NCBI GenBank assembly: GCA_013399695.1
Contig: VXAU01002343.1
Location: 395,727-459,726 of the forward strand
Direction of reading: 5' to 3'
Length of the DNA stretch: 64,000 bases
Source of the DNA: Formicarius rufipectus
Taxonomy: Eukaryota > Chordata > Aves > Passeriformes > Formicariidae
Shown here: positions 1-11,788 of the stretch, piece by piece
Position numbering within the stretch: position 1 is the stretch's first letter
Layout: every line of letters begins with the position of its first letter
Notes under the pieces: model-generated
Told to the model about the DNA's origin: nothing
Seen by the model: the letters and a program-made list of their open reading frames with translations, nothing else
The model's database searches: none
Program-made: the position numbers and the translations under genes

Positions 1-55
1 GGGGGGGGAAAGATTCTAAGTTCACCTTGAAAAGTTGTGTTTACACATTATACAG
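1..55. other. Window edge, unassigned
   Basis: The window opens with a run of eight G followed by AT-rich unique sequence up to the CR1 fragment. Nothing functional is visible. Confidence 0.5.
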
Positions 56-482
56 TCACAGAATCATAGAAGAATTTAAGCTGGAAAAGACATCTAAGAT
101 CCTCGAGTACAACTATTAATCCAACAATTCTACATTCACTCCTAAACTCTGTCCCTGAGCACCATATCTACATGGGTTTTTTTGACATTTCCAGGAATGG
201 TGACTCTATCACTTCCCTGGGCAACCTCTTCCAACACCTGACCACCCTTTCAGCGAAAAAGATTTTGGCTAATATCCAAGCTAAACCTCCCCTGGTGCAA
301 CCTGAGGCCAATTCCTCTTGTGCTGTCACATGTTACTTGAGAGAAGAGACCAATTTCCACCTGGCTTCAACCTCCTCTCACGGAGTTGTAGACAGTGATA
401 AGGTCTCCTCTGAGCCTTCTTTTCTCCAGGCTAAACACCTCCAGCTCCATCAGCTGCTCCTCATTAGACTTGTGCTCCAGGA
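56..482 (-). mobile_element. CR1 LINE 3'-end fragment (antisense)
   Basis: The plus strand starts with the reverse complement of the CR1 3' terminus (cacagaatcatagaag), then the usual antisense landmarks in order: ctggaaaagacatctaagat, a ccaggaatggtgactc block, a cctgggcaacctcttccaa block, and a gctcctcattagacttgtgc block. This is the non-coding 3' UTR-side end of a 5'-truncated CR1, inserted in minus orientation. An apparent 115-codon ORF on the plus strand inside it is antisense to the repeat and is not a gene. The subfamily was not determined. Confidence 0.9.
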
Positions 483-2396
483 GAATTACTATATGATTAT
501 ATATTATATGCTTCACTAAAATGTGTCAACACAAAATAGTATCAATTCAAATGCGTCCATAATGTAAGCAGTGACAACATGTCATCCTATTAAATGTTTC
601 ATATGTCTTAATGTCAGAATATAAACTTTGCTTCTTAGAAACTACTACTAAATAATGATTCCACATCATCTGGATACCTATTTTTGTTAGAAGGTAAAAC
701 ATCCTTCTATTTTTATAAAATCTGTATTGAGGAAATGTTAAGTCTGAAGTCTCCAAAGTAAAAGCAAACTGGTAGTCTGAGGGAGTTTGGGGATATTGAA
801 AGGACACATCTAAGGAAAACAGACCATAGGATTCATAATGAACAATTTATTTGACAAATTTTCCTGCTTCTTTGCAAATTGGCCCCTAACAAATGACAGT
901 GTTCTCAGACATCCATTATCCAAAATTACTGGTGAACACAGTGTGCTAATAATTTCTGATTAGCACATTGTTTAAACCACTTAAATTGTATAGTTTTGCT
1001 CATGATTAGTGCAGACATTATATTGTCTGTTTCCTTATATCAATATTCATTACTTGCATAAACTTTTAGCTGTGTATCTGAATGCCATACTCAACATAAA
1101 AACAATATTTGGCAGATTGAAATTAATTTTGTTGTAAAATTCAAACTCATTTTTAAGGTTTCCTTTAATATATGTGCTACTGAAACTGTGGTGCTTTTGA
1201 AAAATTCAGAAAAGAAAAAAAAAAACAAACAAACAAAGTTAAAATTTCTTGCACATACAGAATGATTTAACTGAAAATTAGTAGTCATCAAATATTGATC
1301 AGCATCTTTGCAGCATGTACTACATTCCATATGCAAAACTGGAAATAGAAGGTCTGTTCTTCTCAAATTGGGAATCATTATCCGAGAAAATGCAGTCGAC
1401 ATCTCAAATAATAAATTTGTACACATATATGCTTTTTCCTCCCCAGAGGTAAACAAACACTAACATAAATTATTCCAGAGGTATACTTGTATATTGAAAA
1501 TTAGAGTTTAATGAGCATAAGAAAGTTCTATCTGTTACTCTTAAGCATCTAAGGAAAATGTGAACATATTCTCTTTTATTAAAATGGAGAAGGGTGTTAC
1601 AAAACACCTTATTTACCACCAAAATATTATTAGCTTTTTATTTAATAATTTTAGAGGGACAAAAAAGGTTGAACTTTTTGGGAGATAATACAAAACAAAG
1701 CTCTTCCCCAGACTTGTTTCTCAGTATAGTCTTTTTCATAATTTTCTAAAATATTTTACCTAACGACTACAATTCTTTAATCTGGAAAAGTGATTTTATT
1801 TAGAAATAGGTAGGGGGGTTTTTTATTAAAGTACTGCATGGATGTCTGGTATCTTTGACTAAATATCAAAACTGGATGAAGAAATAAATAGAACAGGTAC
1901 AGAACTGACTATTAGCATATTTGTTTCATCCTTTGAAGCTCCTCAAGGACAATTTATATTTCAAAATTATCAATTTTAAGATGATTACATCTGATCCATC
2001 AGACATTTAACATCCACTTCAGTATGGAAACTAATATTGATGTAGCAGAATTTCATGAGCATCAAACATTCAAATTTTGCCAGCTCGTATTGAAAAGATC
2101 CATAGCATAAGGATGGACAGTGTAATATGTGAGAGGATGTGAATAGACACAGCAAACCTAAGGTTAAAAGGTTTATATAATTATATTTAAGTGACATACA
2201 AAACAACCCTTAACAAAACTAGTAAAGAGAATACAGTGCAAAGCATGAAATTAGGTGAGAACACGGAAGGATCAGCACTTTTTGTGTTTCGCATCATTGA
2301 CAACACCAACACAGTCTTGGTAGGGTTCTGTACACTTTTTGGATAATTTAGAGAGTGTTTTTGTTCAGAATTCAAAATCTCTGAGGCTATCATAAT
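483..2396. other. Intergenic, no gene seen
   Basis: AT-rich unique-looking sequence. Short ORFs on both strands have no recognisable domains, and no splice-framed exon or repeat family could be identified. Confidence 0.5.
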
Positions 2397-2408
2397 AAAT
2401 AATTAATT
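2397..2408 (+). repeat. Target-site duplication, left copy
   Basis: The 12-mer aaataattaatt directly precedes the retrotransposon insertion. It occurs again, perfectly, at 2718-2729 directly after it. A 12-bp perfect duplication fits target-primed reverse transcription. Confidence 0.8.
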
Positions 2409-2717
2409 GGAGGCCAGAGTGGACTATTGATGGTGGTCAATATGGCCAAGACTGAGGTGTTGTTTCTGGCCTCCAATCAAGAGACGTGGAGACACACAAT
2501 CTATAACGCTGCTGTCTCCTTTGAAACCGCACGCAGAATCAGCCTGGAGGAGAAAAGACAATGCAGAAAGAACCATGCCTTGACAGTACCACCTATGGAG
2601 ACTTTCTGCTGTGCCTTTTGCAACCGGACTTGCCCATCTCACATCGGCCTTACCAGCCATCAGCAAGAGGGTAAAACCCTCCCAAATCTTCGTTCACAAA
2701 GTCTAGCCATGATGATG
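2409..2717 (+). mobile_element. 5'-truncated, 5'-inverted non-LTR retrotransposon (ORF2 C-terminal end)
   Basis: Forward part 2465-2717 encodes the end of a reverse-transcriptase ORF: a LAS-x-x-ETWRHT block, an EEKRQ basic stretch and a terminal Cys/His motif (FCCAFCNRTC followed by a GLTSH block). This resembles the C-terminus of non-LTR elements whose ORF2 ends in a CxxC...H knuckle. Part 2409-2464 is inverted: read on the minus strand it encodes GHIDHHQ, a stop, then STLAS, which is the segment that should sit just upstream of ETWR in the intact protein. The arms at 2406-2418 and 2465-2477 are perfect 13-bp inverted repeats, because both halves share tctggcctccaat. The copy ends in catgatgatg and is flanked by a 12-bp target-site duplication. 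This is the layout produced by twin priming. The clade is uncertain; RTE-like (for example AviRTE) is possible but unverified. The copy is dead: truncated, inverted, with an in-frame TAG in the inverted part. Confidence 0.8.
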
Positions 2718-2729
2718 AAATAATTAATT
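2718..2729 (+). repeat. Target-site duplication, right copy
   Basis: Perfect second copy of aaataattaatt, immediately after the element's catgatgatg end. It defines the 3' boundary of the insertion. Confidence 0.8.
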
Positions 2730-5050
2730 ACAACTGCTACTGAATTTCAGTATTTTTCATTTGTCATGCCAATGCAATTACTGTATCATGTATCTGAGAA
2801 CAGCATTTCAATTTTCCTCTTTTCATACAAGTACTGCTGGATTCTATGCATATAGTCAATAAAAGCCACTTATAATTGCTTTAGTTTAGACAAGCTTAAC
2901 CACCAAAACTGAAAGATACTAAGCTGACTGTCTGCCTTCAGTTTAAGAGTGACATTTTTCTGGTAATATTGTCCTCATAGCAACTATGATAAGAGAGGAC
3001 AGAAGAGTCCTGCCAGAAAAACATGGTGGTGGAACTAACGAGGCAAAAACACACAGAAAAATGGCAGCAGAGGGGTAAGCAAGGAAGGAGAAGCCTGGAG
3101 AGAGACATGTGGTGGAAAGGAAAAAAAAGTAAGTGGTTGGAGAAAGATATTGAGACTGAATGACTTATTAGTTAAGTTCTGCCTTGTGAAGACCACCATG
3201 GAGAAAGCATAAAGAAGGAGGACAACTTAATTGCATGCACAGTTTGCAAAGACAGTCTTTATTTTTAAAAGTAGACATAATTTCTCAGTGTATTCACAGC
3301 TGGAGGTGTTCAACATTTATTCTGCCATAAATAATTGTTTAAATATAAATTGGAGTGGAGTATTCTCATTGAAAATTAACTGTTCTGATGGCACAACTCT
3401 CAGTTATGTTCTCACTTATCATTTGGATAGTAGAATCCTGTGCTTTAATAGTTTTACCTTTCTGTGGAGCTGCAGACTGTATGAATGGTTTTTTTCACTA
3501 TTAAATGACCAGTATGTCACTGGCAACATCACATGCAGGAGTTTGCTGACAGAATGTTTGCACGAGATGAAATAACATCCTCTTTCCTTTAATGGCTGTT
3601 AAATCACCATGACTACCTGAGCCCTCAGATCTTTGATGCCTCTGACCTCCAAGTACAGCAGGATACACACAGCCTAAGATGGCATTTGGCATGACATGTG
3701 TCTCCTAAAACTGGAAAATGGCTTTGCATTCAGATATTTACCTATAGTGCTCCTACAGGGTCCTCTAGTCTGCCTCCTCCCAGATGAGGAAATCTTTCCT
3801 TAACAAAGATTAGATTGGCCCTGGATTCATGTCTTAATTGATCTGCATAAGGCAGGACAGCTGAAAGAAACCCCCACACTGCCAAAATCAAGTGACAGTA
3901 AGTTAAGTGACAATACTGTAGAGTCTAGTAATGCTACTGGCCTGTAGCTACCAAAAAAAAAAAAACAAAAAAAACACTTTGCTCTTTCATGCTGGTTTTA
4001 GTCTTCTAACATACTGATAGTGTATTTCTTAATGAGTTAACTAACTTTAATCACAATACAAAGAGCCCTCCAGGCAGAACTTGTTCATGTGCAATGTCAT
4101 GCAACTGCAAAAACCAATTGAGATGCGTCGTGATCTGTGTATCCTCTGACTTCAGTCTTTCAGCACTCATCCCTTCACTATGAACAGCCAAACCACGAAT
4201 TTACACCTTTTCCAGATAAGCACCTGACCTTAGCTACCAGTTCAGTCACGGCCTGATATCAGCAGAGATAATCAGGCTTCCTGTTTTCCAGATATGAATA
4301 TCTAGTGTCCCATTGCAAGTCCAAGTCTTCATAATACTGCTTGTCCTCAGCCCATATAGCATTGTTTTGCTCTGTCATTCCTGAAAACTCTGGGCATTCA
4401 GCCCCACAAGCCCAGCTGGCCACTGTTTGGTAGCAGTTACATGGGGATGAAAATGACTCCGTTAACTTGAGTGAGGGCTTTTGTTTGTTCAATTATTGAC
4501 TGAACAGGCTGGTACAAATTTTAATAAAGATTGAAGTGATTAAAGTGTAAGAAAATCGGTATTTGCAATTACAAGATCAAATGGCTTATTATGGGTTGCA
4601 ATAATAAATTAACAAAATTAGCAGCTAACCTTATCAAAGAGCATTTTCTCAACTAACTATATAAGAATACTGGCATTTTTCGAGACTGACCTCAAATTAA
4701 TGTTTAAAGAAGTGAATTTGCATAATACATTGCACAGCACATACAGAGTTACTAACAGCTTGTTGAAGCCATCATGTTTTCTCACTTAGGCAGAAGTAGA
4801 ACAGCAGCTGCTTGCATACAAAGCTCCCTGCTTGCTACTCTGCTACCACAGCTGCCTGCATGTAAGGAACTGATCTGACTCCCCCTGAAAGTCAAAGACA
4901 GGGGTGACCTGTTGATTAATTCAGTTCATTTCAAGGTGCATTTGTTTCAGTACCTGTGTATATACAATGACATTTGTGCACTTGGATCTATTAAATGATA
5001 ATGGTACTGTAACATCCATCTCATTTTATGTTTTTACTGTGATGCAACAG
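2730..5050. other. Intergenic, no gene seen
   Basis: AT-rich sequence with a short A-rich run near 3952-3975. The longest ORFs are about 80-114 codons and show no recognisable family, so they are read as chance ORFs. Confidence 0.5.
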
Positions 5051-5055
5051 ACTAT

Positions 5056-5640
5056 TGTGCTGGTTTGGGCTGTAGTAGAGTTAATTTTCTTCACAGTAGC
5101 TAGCACAGTGCTAGAAACAGTGTTGATAATACAGGGATGTCTTAGTTATTGCTGGGCAGGGCTTGCATAGAGCCAAGGCATTTGCTGCCTCTCATCCCAT
5201 GACAGCAGTGAGCAGGAAGGAGGTGCACAAGGAGTTCGGAGGGGCCACTGTCAGGAATGCTGATCCCAGCTTACCAAAGGGGTATTCCAGACCATATGAT
5301 GTCATGCTCAGTATATAAAGCTGAGGAAGAAGAAGGAAGGGTAAAACATATGGAGTGGTGGCATTTGTCTCTCAAGTCACCCTTATGCGTGACAGGGCCC
5401 TGCTGGCCTGGAGAGAACTGAACACCTGCCCGCCAACAGAAGGGCTGAATGAGTTCTTTGTTTTGTTTTGTTTTTCTTGCATATGTGGTTTTTGCTTTCC
5501 TCTTAAACTGTCTGTTTCTCAACTCCTATATTTTCCTGTCTTTCCCCTCGTTTTCTCCCCCACCCCTCTAGGGGGAGATGTAAGTTAGTGGCAGTGTGGC
5601 TCCTAGGTGGTGGCTGGGCTTAAAAAAAAAACCCCAAACA
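5056..5640 (+). mobile_element. Solo LTR of an endogenous retrovirus (ERVL-like)
   Basis: About 585 bp beginning tgtgctggtttgggctg and ending in an A-rich ...ccaaaca, so the termini are TG...CA. It is flanked by actat on the left and actgt on the right, a 5-bp duplication with one mismatch; 5-bp duplications are typical of ERVL-type elements. Inside are a TATA-like tatataaagctgagg at about 5310, a ctgaacacctgcc block, a T-rich stretch, and an aggggga block near the 3' end. This pattern matches LTRs I recall as abundant in Neoaves genomes. No internal retroviral sequence lies beside it, so it is a recombined solo LTR. The family name is not verified. Confidence 0.8.
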
Positions 5641-5833
5641 ACTGTACTCTGCAGCACGAAACACAGAAATGTTCTACAGTGGTTCAAAATGTGAAATATA
5701 TGGATTTTATACCTCCTGCTTTACCATGTTTTCTTAGTTTTCTTGAATACTGTTGGCAATTCTTTCTTTGATCTGGAAAATTGTCCTTCATATGCACATT
5801 GGACACAGTGCTCAGTGCAGTGCACAGGGCCAT

Positions 5834-5867
5834 GCTGGAGCCAAAGAGTGGCTGGAGCCAAAGAGTG
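5834..5867 (+). repeat. 17-bp tandem duplication
   Basis: The 17-mer gctggagccaaagagtg occurs twice with no spacer and no mismatch. This is a recent small duplication or slippage event. Confidence 0.9.
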
Positions 5868-8442
5868 GTAGCCTACTCAGCTGCCCATCTCGTAGGGACT
5901 TGCTACTTCAAAGCTGTGCTAAGAATTATAGAAAAACAAGAGGAAAGGTCATTAGATTACAAGATTCTGCACAGAGCTAATGCTGTGCTACAATGAATAT
6001 AAATTAAGACACAGTTCGAACATATCATCACACACCATAATTTTCATGGGATCCCTGATTTATTTGCTGCACAGGACGGATGGTGCTTACTTCAAAAGTG
6101 GCTATTCAATATTTTAATTTTTTCCTTGTTGTTTTCATGTAGTTATAACATTATTCAGGCCCTCCTCTGAAGACAGAATTACTAATTTCCCTTTGGGCTC
6201 CTTTATAACAATCAACACTAAATGCCTAAATTTCTGAGTGAGTGAATTTGTTTATTTTATTGAGACCCTTGTACAAGGAAAGCTTCTGTTTAGCAGACAA
6301 ACCAATAATTCAGTTCCACAGGTGTTTAACTAGTCAAGCCCCGTGTTGCAATCTCCCAGCCACCCACCCACACTCTGTCCAGCCCATGGCAACCCATTCC
6401 TTCCTTCTGGCTACTTCACTTCTTGTTTCACATAGGGATCCTTCCTTATCACATGCAGTTGGCTGTGAAGAATCTGAGTGTAGCAGGACTACAGGGGTCT
6501 ACCAGTAAAGAGCAGAAAACAAATTACCTTAACCTACTGAAAAGATCCTTTCCTCTGGCAGAAAACCTATGCACCTAGAATACAATACAAGAATCATTGC
6601 TTTTGGGCAAGCTTCTTGTGGGTATGATAAAGTAAGTTTCTCAGAGCTGCAATATTACGTAACATTACTTTGCAGCTGCAAGCACTTAAAATTGACTTTC
6701 CAATAACCTGAAAGGTATGAAGTAACCTATGAAGCAGCTTTTAAAGTATCTCAAAATTGCAAAAGAAATGGCTATTTCCAGGCAGGCCTGACAAATCCCA
6801 GCACTCCAGTATCCTGTATAAGATTTAGACTTTGAGATCTTTCATATTCAAGAGAGGAAAAGAACTAAACAGGAAATCTGAGTATGTGGTAAGAATTTAT
6901 TCCCCATCTGTGAGAAAGCAATGACCCACTCTTTCTTACCATTAAGCCACAGCTAGATCCTCTTCAGTATTTAGCAAGAGGACAGCTTTCAGCTGTCTTT
7001 AGGGCAATGACTTATCCTATTACCGCTTTAATTGCTGTCTGGGGAGTGTAGAGAGCAGGAATATTCTCATAGGTATAACCCAGCCAACATTTCTCTTTTT
7101 GGCTTTTTCTACAAATGTCTCACAGGGCCACAGGACAGATCTGACTTAAACAGTGCTACAGGTCCCATTAGCACAATGTATGTAAGTAAAGACTGAATCT
7201 CATGAGTTTGTAAATTACCGTTTCTTTTCCTAAAAAACAGACATTTGTAAAACCCTTGATAAGATGCATGTTGAATTCCCCTGTAAGTACTAAAGCACAG
7301 TTCCTTAAAGCCTCTCTGGTTTGAACTTTATACATGGGAAGTTTCTATTAAATAGCTAAAGGCAAGGTAGTCACTGTAATGCAACTACACGCTGCCCTGG
7401 GCTGTTCACACACTGTGGCTTTTGAAATTGGGGAGTGACATAACTTCATTTGGATGAGATTATTTTGAATTCTTCCAGGGTCTTGTTGTACCTCCTTACT
7501 TGGCACTGCTAACTAAAGTAGTTACTTCCACGCTTCCATCATAATAAAAATACTGACTAGCACATCACCCAGGATATTCTCTGGCAGGCGCCTGCTGAAT
7601 TATTTAGTCTATGAAACATTAATAATTTTAGCAAGCTTCTGACCAACCAGGAAATCCCATCTTTAAAATAAAGAACTATCAACCATGTGACCACACATTT
7701 ACTAGAGTCATTGGTTACGTTGCAGCATTGTATTTCATACAACTCACAATGAAATATAATTCCCATCATTCTGGTAGAATTCAGTATTATGGATCTTCTG
7801 TTGCAAACTGGTGACTAATCTGCCAGTCTGTCTGGAAAAGTGGGTAGCAGTGATCTGCAGCAAAAGGGCAGCTTGTGGCTTTTCCATAATTATGTACCTT
7901 AAAGCACAGCTGCCAGAATGCTTAGTAATCTAATACTGATGTTCACAGCGGTTCCCAAAACTAATTTTCAAGGCAGCAGCATCAGCCTTGGCAAACTAGA
8001 GCTGCAGTACCTGGGTGTGCTCAGGTCCATCCAGGAAGAAGGAATGCATGTCCATCGACTCCTCTCTGTTATGTGCCCTGCTTCTTCCCCAAATTCACAC
8101 CACCAGTTTTCCCCTAGCCATGTTCTACATTCACCACAAACAGGCATTAGTCCTACCTCCTTGCTTGCAATCAGTTGCGCCAAATTCTTTATCTCATTCA
8201 GCCTTGTCAGCCCGCCTCTGACACACCCTGAAGGGTTGTGTGCAGGCGACCTGGCTGATCCAGGTCTCAGGGAATGAAGGAACTGCTGCAAGAGGCTCCT
8301 CAATGCCAATCTTGAGCTCCTAGTCTGTGAGTCCTGATTAAATTAGCAAGAAGTCTGTAACCTCCTGATTGCTGAATACATGTAAATGACAACATACTGG
8401 ACTGAGGACCCCAAAAGCACCTTTAAATATATCCTCATAAGT

Positions 8443-8474
8443 ATACATATATATGTGTGTATATATATATATAT
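8443..8474. repeat. (TA)n/(TG)n microsatellite
   Basis: Alternating purine-pyrimidine run (tacatatatatgtgtgtatatatat and so on). Simple repeat. Confidence 0.9.
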
Positions 8475-11317
8475 TTATGCAAAGTATACGTAAGGAGAAT
8501 TGTTCAAATGAAAAGTGTCTGAGAAACCACCACTGAAATAGGTTGTGAAGCAGAATGGGTTTTTTGCATCACATGCTTTTCACTCATTGTATTCCTCTAC
8601 ATGAATAAAATCTGATTGTCTGGAAATCCTTGGATTAAAATATCTTGACCTGGAATGGTTATTCAATTAATCTTACATACTTTTTTTTATGGTTCTGTGT
8701 AGTTACTCTCTAAACAAACACCAACAATTCTATCCTGTTAGCAGTAGTAATAATAATGAATCTGTATCAGTAAACTTATTTCCATAGGATTTACTACCAC
8801 AGAGGTAGGTCCTGGGCTGTTTTGTTTTAATTCTATCATAAGAGTAACTTGATGGATGGTCTTAATTAACTGAATTAATGTTCAGCTAAACCTGTTAAAA
8901 GAAATTAAAATAGATTCCTCCCCATACCTTATTCCTATAATTAAAAAGAAGAAAAACTAAGGGAGAGGAAGAAGAGAATTCACATACAGGTATAAAGGTT
9001 ATTTGGTTTGAAGATTTTCAGATCAGCCTGTATAGTGTTGCTGACTGAAACTGATGCTAGAAACAATATAGGTCCGTCAACAAAAATAATATCCTCTCTG
9101 GGTTTGTTACTATTAGTAAAAAGACTAAAGTTTATGTTGATTTCTATTCTTATGAAATTACAAGGAAAAAATATGAGAGTATAAAGCAGGTACAATTCCA
9201 GCAATGAGTAATTAGCCTGAATTTAAGACACATAATAACTTTTAATGCATAAACAAAAGCACAAATAAATTATATAGGATTTGTTTTGGTTTTCCACTAG
9301 GGAGCAGGATATTTTTTTATTCCAGAATTCTGAAAGAATTGGGAAATTAAACTACATATAAAGCAGGGAGAATTTACAATGAATCTTTCATCCAGAGAAA
9401 GGTACCATCAATCTGAAAATTAGAACGTGGTTCTATAGGCTATTAATATATGTTCAGAAAAGAAGCATTATAAGGGAAATTGCAAAGAAAAGGAGTTGGG
9501 AAAACAACTAATTTAGACAAGAGTTCAGCCTCTGTGATAGTTAGAGCTCAAATTAGTCTTCAAAAAATGTGGGTAAATTGAAAATGGACTAAGCATGCAA
9601 CAAGCTTAGGATGGCAGGTTGCCTCATAAGGTATTTTTCAGATAATAATAATTAGTATTCTGGACAAGGAAAATGATCCAGATCTCTTATCTTGGAGATG
9701 CAGTGGACATTTGTCACAATGTCATGTTGTAAGTCAGTATTTCAAGTGAAAAAAAAGATGATAATTAGTTCAATAATAAAGGGATGAGTGTTTGCCTATA
9801 GGGAAGGTCACAAAACCAAAGAGCATCCCATAAGGATGTGGTCACTGATGTCCATGGGAATTTTAGAAACAAATGTGGGGTGAATATTTTTGTTGTTCTC
9901 AGCGTAATATGCTGCTGTATGCTTCTGAAATCAGTTCAGACACATTGTCAATACAGAAGGGGAACTGTACACAGCTCAAAACCCAAGATAAAGTACAAGT
10001 GTCTTCTGTAATTGTATGACTGTCCACAGAATTCCAAGCTCTCTTAAAGTTCATATTAAACTCACCAAGAACTAGCATAGAGCTAATCATCTGGGGAGGT
10101 GGAGGAGGAGTGACAGGGTTTTGGAAAGACTATAAAGGTGTATTTCAAAACACTGTTGATATATTTTTAAAATAAATGTGCTAAAGTACTAAATCAGAAA
10201 GAGTATGCATTGCTGTTCATTTTTAAAAACAAAGATCAGCTATAGGATTTTTCTGCAGATTTTAGTGCCAACTCAAAATTAGTCCTTGAGGGACAAGAAA
10301 TGAGCATGCCAGAAACATGAACCAATTTAAATTTCTTCACATCTACCACTGGAGATATTTGTATACCTCAGGCTAGAATGACAGAATGATCAGCAACGTG
10401 ACTCTGCAACTCTGATCTGAGTAAGTATTTGGAGTCATGTGAAATTAGGAGCATTGCTGCTTCCTTCCCTTCCTGTCACTGCAAATGCACTTGTTTAGGT
10501 TTTAAACACACTCTTGATTATGTGTACACTCATACTCATGTGTATGTAGAAGCAAAGCAGAGAGGCCTTTTTTGATTCTAAAAAAAAGGTTCAAAGAAAG
10601 GAGGTTGTGATTTGATGACCTTGATTCACATATTTCCTTTACAAATGTTGTCTTCTGCAATTCAGTTAGACGTTATATGTACATTCACACACATACACCC
10701 TCACATTTTCAGGGTGAAAAGGGATTAGATCTTGATGCGGTCATGCCTGAAAACACTAGGCTGCATGCAGGAATCATCTGCCACGCGATTGCAGAGGTGT
10801 TATTATTTTCTATTTGTCAAGTTGAATCATAGAAATGGCTGTGAAATCTGCAGCTAATAGTTTTGAAATACAACTTCAACCATGTTATAGCTTAGACTGC
10901 AGAAATGTTCTAGCAAATACAAAATTAAATTTAGAGAAAAAAAATCCCCTTACTATTGTTTGCCCAGCACACAATGTTACACAGAATTCATTAATAGAGG
11001 TGTTTATAATTCTGCTGCTTCTTCTCTTATGCTGAAGATTCATTGTGAATTATTTGGTTTAAAAATAAAATTATTCAAGTTACCCAAGAATAAATATACA
11101 AGGAAACACTTCTTGGTAACTTTAGAAGTTAATACTACTCCAGGAAAACAATTTATTTGAAGATTTCTTGTTGACCCTTAACTGATTCAGATGAAGTATT
11201 GTGATTTTCATTACATTTCGCCAAGTACAAAGAATCTTCTAGGGGAACATATAAGAGTTTCTTTCAGACTACTTAAAACTGGAGATGCAGTGAGTTTGTA
11301 GGGTCCCTGGCAGAAGA

Positions 11318-11324
11318 GCAGTCT
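11318..11324 (+). repeat. LTR flanking direct repeat, left
   Basis: The 7-mer gcagtct directly precedes the LTR's TGTCGG start and is repeated at 11782-11788 directly after its GACA end. The true target-site duplication may be 6 bp plus one chance base. Confidence 0.7.
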
Positions 11325-11781
11325 TGTCGGGGGTTGCGAAATGTGGTGAGAAGATTTTGAAAGATGGAAAAAAGTATACTGCTCGAGAATAATAACAAGC
11401 CAGAGACTTTTATATGTTTTACAGACATGTTTTATTATATGGTTTTAAAATGCAGTTTTTGTGCTATGGTTCCCTCAGAGGGTTATAGATTTTATTCCGA
11501 TTTTCTGATTGGCTGCTGTTTGCTGCAGTGCAGATGTTTCCATATTTGTCCGTGTTGCACCCCTATGTTCTCTATATGGTTTGGTATGCTCCTCCTTATG
11601 CCCAAGTTTGGATAACACCCTCCTACCTTTTCCCTTATACGTTAAACTCCACCCTTTTTTCCTGAATATTCCACAGCCCCTCTATAAAAGAGGGTACTGT
11701 CCTTTCAATAAAGGTTCACTTTACTTCAACTCAGCACTTGTTCGAACTCTCTTGAGCCGGCTTTTATCGCACCGCGCGACA
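11325..11781 (+). mobile_element. Solo LTR of an endogenous retrovirus (class II-like)
   Basis: A 457-bp element starting tgtcgggggttgcgaa and ending gcgcgaca, with gcagtct on both sides. A TATA box (tataaaa, 11683-11689) is followed only 18 nt later by the polyadenylation signal aataaa (11707-11712), so the signal lies at or just upstream of the expected cap site and the R region would be short. That compact order is known from alpha- and betaretroviral LTRs, and the 6-7 bp flanking repeat also fits class II. An inverted CCAAT box (attgg, within ctgattggctg near 11505) is present. No internal coding region is attached. Apparent ORFs of 83 and 169 codons that overlap the LTR are not viral genes. 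Confidence 0.82.
11683..11712 (+). promoter_or_regulatory. LTR TATA box and poly(A) signal
   Basis: tataaaa at 11683-11689 and aataaa at 11707-11712. They are the core promoter and 3'-end signal of the solo LTR. Whether they still act on neighbouring DNA cannot be judged from sequence. Confidence 0.7.
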
Positions 11782-11788
11782 GCAGTCT
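11782..11788 (+). repeat. LTR flanking direct repeat, right
   Basis: Second gcagtct copy, directly after the LTR end. Confidence 0.7.

Larger units (their letters stand above)
5646..11317. other. Intergenic, no gene seen
   Basis: Mostly AT-rich unique sequence. The interval 7968-8309 is richer in GC and open on both strands, but it has no recognisable protein motif and no splice-site framing, so it is not called a gene. Small repeats inside are listed separately. Confidence 0.5.

Noticed and set aside
172..519. 115-codon plus-strand ORF
   Set aside because: It lies inside an antisense CR1 fragment; the reading frame is a by-product of the repeat.
7918..8309. Overlapping ORFs of 113-119 codons on both strands
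   Set aside because: GC-richer patch, but no recognisable motif, no splice framing, and frames open on both strands at once.
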